This document shows, piece after piece, positions 55,805 through 64,000 of a stretch of DNA of 64,000 nucleotides; the first letter of the stretch is position 1; every line of letters begins with the position of its first letter. The position numbers and the translations under genes were made by a program. Source of the stretch: Ianthella basta (lineage: Eukaryota > Porifera > Demospongiae > Verongiida > Ianthellidae); NCBI GenBank assembly GCA_964019415.1, contig OZ025885.1:4112120-4176119 (forward strand). The letters are read 5' to 3'. The notes below the pieces were generated by a model. The model was not told the DNA's origin, did no database searches, and was given only the letters and a program-made list of their open reading frames with translations.

Positions 55805-57914
55805 TCAATTCAGAGAGCTCTTCCTGCTTGCCTTAATCCAGGTGTATATCGCATCCTTGGCAGACACAACCCCGTCTATGACTTCTGATACAACCATGCG
55901 TCGAGCTTCTGAATGAGCCTTTCCCCGTGCCTTTTGACACAAACTATTTCGCTTCACTGGATCAAACAGGTACAGACTGCCCCAAGCCAGTCCACCAAAC
56001 ACACCAGTACACACCAGAAAGCCAACCACTCCTCCTTCAATAGTGAGGGCAGGAAAGAATTAATGTGATTGCAATGTTGGATGTCTCTACTATCACCGTG
56101 AGTGGTAAGATAAAACAATTCTAGGACAACACATCTACAACCACTCGTGCATTCGAACTATTCAAATACTACGAGCATCCACTTACCCATGCGTATACAT
56201 ACACTGTCATACACACATAGTATCAGGTCCTCCCATGCCTTGCCACAACAACTACAGTATTATCATCAAATGCTACACTGCAAATTGCAACATTTTGCTC
56301 AGCCAATTGCAAGTGGCCAAAGGCTCAAAGATACAGTAGAAACCATAGTTGTGCATCAGTGGTAGTTGAGTGCATGAATGTTGGACTCCATGAATCTGTG
56401 TTGTCTTTCATTCGTGTCACCATGGTACATAGACAATCTTAATTAGCATTTCCAATGATGTCACTGATTATATAGTCGGTGCCCGGCATGGGAGTTTCAA
56501 AGGAGGCTCTGGATAGAGCCCACCCACATTGGTATATAAGGAGGGAATGGATCAGTGGCTGTTGGCGGTGACCAGTGACCCGGCTGCTAAAGGGTCGGCT
56601 AAAGATCTGGAGGTTATCGGTGCTGGTCCGGATGACAGCCATTTTTCCCTTCCCCCCCCCCCCTTTCCTTACAATGTGTAGTTCTGAATGTTGTCTTTCA
56701 TTCGTGTCAACATGGTACATAGACCATCGAAATTACTATAGGATAGACTTACGTTTCCCTAGTCTGGCCACTTTGTGTCTGAGCAAAGCAGACAGTGCTG
56801 TAGCACCATATAGTACCTCCCGCTTCTTACGGAGCTCCAGCAAACCTATATAGTGATATAAGATATCACAATGTGTACAGTTACTCATTTGCATGCTATA
56901 AATGCAGTGAAGATTAATGTGATGAATCTGAATCACAGGTCAGGATTGACAACTAGAATCATACATCCCTCCAGTAGTCTCTGGGCAACCCACTTAATTG
57001 TCTTGGTGCAGAAGAATGATGGAATTGACGTGTTGGAATCTCTATTATGTTGCTATGCATGCTCATGCATTACTCACATGCAACTTAGCTATATGAAAGA
57101 TATTAATGAATGTATACCTTACTGCAGTTTGCCATGTGGTTGTTGGTTTATATGTCCCTTGTTTATGGTGCCAAGTGAGATCACAGTTCAGAGGTGAGGC
57201 ATGAGTCGAATGACAGTTGCAACAACCATTTTACAAACCACTGTACTGCAAGCCTGCGTTTCCTGCGTTGGCTGTATTTGTTACTTGTACTGTCCCCCAG
57301 TATATTTACTTTGTACTGAGACTATCTGTGCCATCTTGTTGCCCAGTACCAGCACCTGCTGCTCCCCTCACAATGACATACACACACACAGTCAAAACTG
57401 CAAAATTACCTTTTAGTTTTGAGGTGTGCTGTGACTGTGGTGATCTGTAGGCCCACCCAAAGCTAGGCTGCATGTTTAGAGTAATACACACTTAATCATA
57501 CATAAATCAAGCAGTCAGGGTAAACATAGCTAGTTACACAGTCAGGGCAAACATGCACACTCAAATGTCATTTGCTCAAAGCTTCAGTGACTCCTAAAAC
57601 AATGTGACTGTTTTCACTTAAAAAACAGCAACACACCATTCAAAATAAAGCTCTATCTTCCCCAATTGTCCAAAGCACACGGCAAAACTGAAATGAAATC
57701 AGCCAATTGGCTTGCAATTGATACAGCAGGGAAAATAAAATGCAACCAAAGGCAGCTCATTGCGCTGTAAACATTAGCTACTGACATGCAATGTTTATTT
57801 CATGTGGAATAACTTTTATATACATCTGATGGCAATGATTACAATTGCTACACTTACGCGCAAGTGGCCAAAAATCCACGACTTCCAGGAGCGGCCCTTC
57901 TGAATGTTGGCCAT
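55805..57914 (-). CDS. Two-TM small-protein family, member 4
   Basis: Exons 57914-57858, 57467-57410, 56845-56753 and 56034-55805 (57, 58, 93 and 230 nt) give 145 aa with GT-AG junctions and matching phases. It starts MANIQKGRSWKSWIFGHLR, then PSFGWAYRSPQS, LLELRKKREVLYGATALSAL, VARLGKR, GVVGFLVCTGVFGGLAWGSL, LFDPVKRNSLC, and a shorter tail ending IYTWIKASRKSSLN. It is the orthologous position of member 2 in the next tandem unit. Exon lengths 1-3 are identical, while exon 4 is 18 nt shorter. Intron 3 (56035-56752) holds a segment bounded by direct repeats. It is divergent from PLAC8 copy 5. Confidence 0.78.
56402..56726. repeat. Segment bounded by 36-bp direct repeats in an intron
   Basis: TGTCTTTCATTCGTGTCACC ATGGTACATAGAC at 56402 on is repeated at 56692 on with few differences. 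The 290 bp between includes a C run at 56653-56664 and GC-richer sequence absent from member 2. It may be a local duplication or an element with short terminal direct repeats. Confidence 0.6.
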
Positions 57915-57964
57915 TTTATCTGAGTCTCATACGGTGTGCGGTACGGTGTGGGAAAGACGCCACG

Positions 57965-58555
57965 AGGGGAAATTCTAAAGTATGCGCTTTAATTTTTGCG
58001 GGGTTTAATGTTCGCGGTTATTGCGGATCAGCAGCCATCCGCGAATATTTCGTCCGCGAATATTTGGGCATCATAGCTCGAGCCAATCAATGACGTCATG
58101 CGTCAGAAAATGGCGATAATTGGCTACGGGGAAACTCGCTTCGCTAGTTCCTTTGTTCCCGACCCGTTGTTCTTGCTGCCGACAAACACGTCTAGTCGTA
58201 CTTACTTGGTACCCAAGCGCGACATCGTTCCAGAGTTGGAGAAGATTGTTCCTCTCTCAATGGCGAAGGCTGTACAGAAAGAAGTCGAGATCACTACGCT
58301 CGTGGCTGCAGCTGTTGCAAAGCGGATCGGTGGCCATGGGGTCGATGAAAAGGGGCCAATATGACAAGACCACCACAGAGACCCAGAACGCCAAGATCGC
58401 CAGGTATGCCGCTGAAAATGGCATTGCAGCAGTCTTGCGTCATTTAAAGACAAAGCAAGGCTTAGAGTTGAAGGAGAGCACAGTGAAAGGGCGGAAGAAG
58501 ACGTATTGCGCTGACCTGGCCAGCCGAAAAAGAAAAGGGGATGATAAACCCGTGG
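57965..58555 (+). mobile_element. Inserted transposase N-terminal fragment
   Basis: Comparison with 47330-47400 shows extra sequence between GACGCCACGAGGGG and TGGTATTTCCGATG. It begins with repeated GCGGTTATTGCGGA / CCGCGAATATTTCG motifs. A frame from about 58360 to 58545 reads KTTTETQNAKIARYAAENG, then VLRHLKTKQGLELKESTVKG, and ends in basic residues. This resembles the N-terminal helix-turn-helix block of DDE transposase-like proteins in corals and sponges. An 88-codon frame at 58098-58364 precedes it in another frame. No DDE domain is present, so it is a fragment. Confidence 0.55.
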
Positions 58556-58720
58556 TATTTCCGATGATGTCATCAAAACACGGAGACAGTGTGGGGTACC
58601 TGGTCCTGCTGCGGCCGCAGCTCAATATCGTCGTCCCCGGCCAGACGTCCACGTAGATCAGTGTACACATGCGGTGTTCGAATATTCCAACAGTCTACGC
58701 AATACTTGACACTACTGTTA
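58556..58720. repeat. Conserved promoter-side block of two-TM member 4
   Basis: Counterpart of 47355-47560 (TTTCCGATGATGTCATC, CCTGGTCCTGCTGCGGCCGC, TCGTCCCC, GGTGTTCGAATATTCCAACA). Here it is separated from exon 1 by the 0.6-kb insertion. Confidence 0.6.
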
Positions 58721-59329
58721 CTTTTTTTACGTGGAAGAGAAACATGGTACAATGAGAAGAAAGGAAAAAGGAAACAACAGATCATATACTAAATCTCACT
58801 ATTGTTACTCCTTTTCTCTGAATTTTTCAACCATTATAGCTACCATTTTTTGAAAGTAAATGAAGCATTTTTGCCTGCAGAGCCTCAATGCATATGCCGT
58901 CCTCAATATCTGTATACAGAGATACGTGCAGCTCTGTAACTGCATGTAGACATGCAGTGTAATAGTTATGTGCTGCAATTGCCTATATAATTTAAACAAT
59001 TTGATCATGCATCATATAGCTAGTTGGTTGCAATGATTGCCTAGTCACTTGTGAAGATAGCTAGCTAGTGGATAGCTATATGCCGGAAAGAACAAGAAGG
59101 CTATCATCACTGCAGGTATATATAGAGCTATATAGCTCTTCCTGGCCAAATATCCAACTTGCATTGTACATACATACAGTATAAATTATAGTCAGTAGAA
59201 TAATAATACACCAGAAATTAGTATGGGATGTAGAATTATAAGTGTAGATGGCATTTTTCATGCATGCCACATTGATGGAGAATATGGCAGTCTGCAGCCA
59301 ATGTCGCATCTTTGCCAAACATAGCTGAC

Positions 59330-59540
59330 TTCTGAAAGAACTTAACCCTGTCCTTTGCTGACGCAGTGAGGCACTTTGCCATCTCTCCTTGCATTAAAGT
59401 TGCTTCACTTACTATATTATTTCACTGGATCTTGCCAGGAGGAGTGAACTACTCAATGCAAACCAGCTGCATCCCACCAAACACTTTGATACACCAGGGA
59501 TCCAACCATTTCTCTCCCTATAGTAAGGGCATGCAGGAAA
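59330..59540 (-). pseudogene. Relic of two-TM family last exon, upstream of PLAC8 copy 5
   Basis: Near-identical to the relic at 48.1-48.3 kb (CACCAAACACTTTGATACACC, CATTTCTCTCCCTATAGTAA); a minus-strand frame reads GREMVGSLVYQSVWWDAAG and is out of frame after the first block. Non-functional. Confidence 0.75.
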
Positions 59541-59970
59541 GAATCAATGTGGTGATGTTGGAAAACGAATGTAGTAGCTAATTTGTCCTTATCCTTGTGA
59601 GTAGTAAGACAGATCCCTAAACAATGCAATGACATATAATACCCACTCTCCACATGCCATCATTCCTAAAGCTAGCTATTTATAGCTAGCCATATGCATA
59701 TGCATTCAAATACAACGATCCAAACATCTACACGTACATGTACATGTTTCATGTTACAGTACAAAATACTGTACACACACACACGCACACACAGTCAGAT
59801 CTGTATATATGCACTTTGCCATAACAACTACACTATGACATTGCATAGCATTGATCATTTTAGATTTGAATATTAGTATTATATGCACACATATATTAGA
59901 ATATAATACAGTATATGTATGTATACTACTGGAAGCATGACACGAAGCCATAACATGGCGGCAGAACTGC

Positions 59971-59980
59971 TATATAAAAG
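59971..59980 (+). promoter_or_regulatory. TATA box of PLAC8 copy 5
   Basis: TATATAAAAG lies 244 bp before the ATG, preceded by AGCATGACACGAAGCCATAA as in copies 3 and 4. Downstream sequence again has a donor-like CACAGGTAACTATAAT. Confidence 0.7.
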
Positions 59981-60214
59981 AACGCTGACCCCTCTGTGAA
60001 TATGTGTAGCTGATCGAAATACTATCATTTGGGAAGTTTGAGCTCAAGCTGCTTAATCACAGGTAACTATAATTATAGCCACAGTGAATGCTATGCACAT
60101 AGCAGCATGTATATACAAGGCGTACATAACATTATACTGCCACTGTCAGATCCATAGCAATTCAATCATGCATTCTCTATGTATAGATACATTTTACAAA
60201 TAGTGTTACTGACC

Positions 60215-61181
60215 ATGGGTGAGTGGAGCAATGGAATTTGCAGCTGCTTCAATGACTGCACAATATGTGAGTTTACGAGTCATATAGGACTTTTATAAGG
60301 AATTGCACTTCACTATAGTACTGTGTTCACAGTTGCTGGCATTTATCTAACTACCAGTAACTTGATGTGCTCCTCACTTGACATCCACCTGCAGGTCTGC
60401 TGTCATTCTTCTGCCCCTGCTATCAGTTTGGCAAGAATGCTGAGGCTGTTGGTCAGAACTGCATTCTCTGTGGCATTTTGTCTGTTCTTGGCATAATTGG
60501 TCTGGCTGTACGTGACAATGTTCGGCGCAAAATTCGTACACAGAAAGGAATTGACGTAAGTTACGCTCCTGTAGCAAGCATGGCTTGTCTAGCTAGGAAA
60601 TATTGGCATGCACTGAATTCAAATTTTAATACACATAGCTACAGTTGTTATAGTGAGTACATGAGTTCTTGAAGATCACACTGCAGCAGGGCAGCATGCA
60701 CTGTACAGTAGAGTATGTGGAAATTCCACTCTATAGGAGTGTGTTTAACCTCCTGGCATACATATTATACTAACATTTAACTACATGTTAAAACCTCCTT
60801 TAGCAGCTGTCCAAAACACAATTCAAAACACTTGCATGCACTTTTTGTACAACTTGTACACATGCGCACTGGCATTCATTGATAAAGTGCTCGTGCAAAT
60901 GCAAATAAATTGCTTGAATTCCTGTCACATGAAACCCAAGAAACAGCTGCTTATTGACCCACAGTATGGGCAATGAATAAGATAGTATACTATAGTTACA
61001 ACCGATACATACGTAGTGTTTATTGCATTAATGACAGACGAGTGCAGTTACATTCTTTGTTGTTTCATAGGGCAACCAATGTCAGGATTGCCTGACTGTT
61101 TACTTCTGTGGACCATGTGCAATAGCTCAAGAGGCCCAGGAAGTGCAGGACATCAGCGGCCAGTCCATGGCCAGGGAATGA
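60215..61181 (+). CDS. PLAC8-family cysteine-rich protein, copy 5
   Basis: Exons 60215-60266, 60395-60555 and 61071-61181 give 107 aa. The head is MGEWSNGICSCFNDCTIC, then LLSFFCPCYQFGKNAEAVG, CILCGILSVLGIIGLAV, RRKIRTQKGID, GNQCQDC and FCGPCAIAQEAQEV, ending SMARE. It differs from copy 3 at only a few residues, with introns also alignable, so these are very recent duplicates or are kept alike by gene conversion. Confidence 0.93.
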
Positions 61182-62893
61182 AGGCAGACAGCTATATATA
61201 ATTGCAGATACAGCTTCTTGATAACCTCTTAAATGGTTTCATAGCAAAAGTGTGTATTAAATCATACTCTAGCTCTTGTGAATGGAGCAATACCTGTGCA
61301 TCATTTGCGCATGATATCAATTGAATGTGGTGCATGTGTTAATCTCACTACATATAAAATGCACAAGCCTAGCGCTGACCATGCATATATGGACGTACCA
61401 GACAAAGTACCATATAGCACCATAACCCTGTTCTCTATGATACATATAATACTGATATTGGGTGCTGTACGTATCATAACACTTCAGTATTTAATTAGCA
61501 AAATCTGGCAGTAGCTATTAAAACCTGTGCAATTAAAAGTATAGACGGTCCATGAAACTATGCAGTCAATAGAAAGTATATAGTACTTAAAATAAAGGCT
61601 CTACCATTCAATTGGAAGGCTGACTTACATTGTGAAGGACAATCAGGTCGAGGCACACTGTTAGCACCCATTATCACAAGAAGCAGTTAATGAGCTAGTG
61701 GGTCCAAAATTGAGTCCTTGAATAATTATGCTTCTCTGTCTTCTTTTCAGCTGCAATTGTTTGTTTCCTACTAGCCCTCATTCAACCACACACCACCACT
61801 AACAACAGACATACAGTGCAAGCTATGTACTCATAGTCCTATACGTGCATACGGAAAAAGACACCAGTACAAATTACAATGGGTAATCGACAACCACTCC
61901 TCCAAAACCCACTTATCCATACATTATCTCTGTAGCAATATGGTCAAGGACAAGCTATGCACCTTGCTCAACCACAAAATGAATGGTCACAAATTGCAGT
62001 GGTATATACCATTTGCTCCATTTGTTATCTCCCTAATGTGCCTCATACTTGTCCATTACATTAGCAGACTATACTAAGTGGCCCTTAGCACTAATCTTGT
62101 TTTGTTCATACTTAAATCACCCTCCGTTCTGTAAGCTGAGCTACATGCACACACTGTGACAAGTTTTAGACCATGTAAGTGTACATATGTGTACCTTAGC
62201 TCACAATCGAGAAAAAATTTTTGAAAGTGAAATTTCACGAATATGGATGAATCACAAACATCGCGAGCATTTAAACCTAGCACAGTTTACCTGCTATAGA
62301 GTATATAAATCAAAAAGCCAAAATAACTCCAAGGGCACTTATTCCATATGAAAAGCATTAGGGTTGGCTCTGTATAGCTACATAGGGTACAATCCACTTC
62401 ATTATGGGAGGCTTTACTAACCGTGCAATCATACGCAAGCCCTACACAGGAATAGCACTACTTTCCATAGTACTAGAATACAACAATCACCACTGTACCT
62501 AGCTACATAGAGAGCACTACTGTGTTATCTGACCATGGTCTGTCAAACTATGCACACGTATGGATACACCGTCTCCTCTGCTATACAATGCAAGTTGCAA
62601 TGATTGCCTATTCACTTGTGAAAATGTGCTAATTGCTACCAAAAATGAACATGAAGACCACCACACTGCATGTACATACGTAAGTGGAGTGCATTCTTGT
62701 GGGCCAAACATCCAAAGTGCATTGCACAGATATATACAGCACAGCTAGTTGGTCTAATAATACACCAATAACACAGCATACCAGGATATCAGCATTGTGT
62801 AAGGTACAGCACTTTCAATCACACAATGCATAATGAGTACACAAATTGAGGTGATAACCAGAATTCAACCCCATGATGGTCTATGGATGGCAG
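61182..62893. repeat. PLAC8 copy 5 3' flank, duplicated sequence
   Basis: Collinear with 34149-35100 (ACACACCACCACTAACAACA; GGGTAATCGACAACCACTCC) and, from 62300 to 62640, with 51310-51600 (CTATGCACACGTATGGATAC; CACTACTGTGTTATCTGACC). After 62640 it joins the 3' flank of the next two-TM gene. No gene was seen. Confidence 0.75.
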
Positions 62894-63811
62894 TCACTTC
62901 TGAGAGCCTTTCTTGCTTGCCTCTGATATCCTGTTGTATATCTCATTATACTTAGCCTTCACTGCAGCCACTGTAGCATCCTTGGCAGACACCGCCCTGT
63001 CTGTGACAGCTGTAATAGCCCAGTCCCTCGCCTCAGTGAGAGGCTTCTGCTGCCTCTCTTTGAAGGTGCTCCACAAACTATCTCGCTTCACTGGATCCGA
63101 CAGGTACAAACTGCCCCAAGCCAGTCCACCAAACACACTGGTGTACACCAGGGAACCAACTACTCCTCCTTCAATACACACAGTGAGGGCAGGAAAGAAT
63201 CATTGTAGCAATCACATTAGAACATACATAAATAGTTATCTACATTATCACAATGAGTGGTAAAGTGGACCAACTCTAAGACAGCACAGCCACATACACT
63301 CGCCATATGCTATCCCAATCATGCGAATCTGACAAGCATCAACATACACATACACATTTATATTGTGTCATATTGTTATACATCAGGTTCTCCCACATCT
63401 TACCACAACAACCACGGTATGACATTGTCAATACACTACATTGAGGATTGCAGCAAGGTGACCAGCCATATTAATGGCCAAAGGTCCAGAGATGCATATA
63501 GTAGAAACTACAGCTGCAAGTGGCATCCGTTTGTACTGAAAACTGGATTCCACAAAACCAGGTTGCAACTAGTCTGTATACTTTTGTGGCCATACAAAGG
63601 GAATAAAATGAACCCAAGCCTGCAATATTTCTACTCTAGCACATGTGCCATAATGAATATCAGCTCTGAGCCCTAGGTATGGAGTCTGGACACAGTCTAC
63701 TCCTTAGCATAGACTTACGTCTCCTCATTCTAGCCACTGTCAATCCGAGCAAAGCAGATACTGCTGTAGCACCATACAGCACCTCCTGCTTCTTACGGAG
63801 CTCCAGCAAGC
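62894..63811 (-). CDS. Two-TM small-protein family, member 5 (5' end beyond window)
   Basis: Exons 63811-63719 and 63168-62894 join in phase. Exons 1 and 2 should lie past base 64000, judging from intron sizes in the other members. It codes LLELRKKQEVLYGATAVSAL, VARMRRR, GVVGSLVYTSVFGGLAWGSL, LSDPVKRDSLWSTFKE. A long helical tail (DWAITAVTDRAVSAKDATVA, YNEIYNRISEASKK) lacks the 21-residue repeat. By exon 3 it belongs to the member 1/3 type, so it opens a third tandem unit. Confidence 0.75.
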
Positions 63812-63978
63812 CTAGTGATAAGGACAGGGACATCGTGCACCACCTCATAACATGCACAGTTCACTATACTTAGTATGCTTTGCTAAGACTATGAACTAGA
63901 TCACAGTCTGTAATGCTAACACTGACGCTACCAAACATTACATGTGAAGAAACATCATTTCATGTGAGTACACGCATG

Positions 63979-64000
63979 CACACACACACACACACACACG
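63979..64000. repeat. (CA)n microsatellite at window end
   Basis: A CA run reaching the last bases of the window; its full length is not visible. Confidence 0.85.

Noticed and set aside
58098..58364. 88-codon independent gene
   Set aside because: It lies within an insertion relative to the paralogous promoter and is followed by a transposase-like frame; more likely part of that element.

Overview
This is a window of a eukaryotic, animal-type nuclear genome. Coding exons are small and split by GT-AG introns (phases checked by hand), introns and spacers are AT-rich and full of (CA)n/(GT)n runs, and remains of many transposon classes are present. The two conserved genes (a CCHCR1 homologue and a TMEM94 homologue) indicate a metazoan. 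The style of the repeats, the retroelement termini and the plant-PCR-like PLAC8 proteins suggest a demosponge; that assignment is inference, not proof.

Left part (about 4.4-21.7 kb). A ten-exon CCHCR1 homologue (centrosomal coiled-coil rod protein, 840 codons reconstructed with consistent phases) runs on the minus strand from 17293 to 4367. Its 7.8-kb first intron holds a 250-bp tandem array, a 22-bp minisatellite of about 46 copies that seems to have grown out of that array, and a decayed hAT-like transposon into which a 5'-truncated LINE has jumped, leaving a 14-bp target duplication. A TMEM94 homologue with an uninterrupted 1319-codon reading frame starts 457 bp away on the opposite strand. 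The shared divergent promoter contains a perfect 62-bp palindrome.

Middle and right part (about 22-64 kb). This is a cluster of duplicated small genes. On the plus strand are five intact three-exon PLAC8-family genes (22.7, 27.7, 33.2, 49.0, 60.2 kb; intact members 107 codons) and two relics (39.5, 52.4 kb). On the minus strand are five copies of a small gene family I do not recognise (41.4-44.3, 45.3-47.2, 53.4-54.7, 55.8-57.9, 62.9-63.8+ kb). It encodes short proteins with two glycine-rich hydrophobic segments and a helical tail. Decayed last exons of the same family sit about 0.7 kb upstream of most PLAC8 copies. From about 41 kb the cluster is a higher-order tandem repeat of roughly 10-12 kb, each unit holding two minus-strand family genes followed by one divergent plus-strand PLAC8 gene. 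The first duplication also carried the 3' end of TMEM94 (pseudogene near 24.9 kb).

Mobile DNA recognised by structure: a MULE-like MITE family with TAGTCTCG termini and 9-bp target duplications (three insertions, one carrying a helicase-like fragment), a TTAA-flanked piggyBac-like element, a CR1/L2-like LINE 3' end, fragments of other retroelements and a transposase N-terminal fragment, and several long foldbacks. No tRNA, rRNA or CRISPR was seen. Everything here was read by eye; family names rest on remembered similarity and were not searched.
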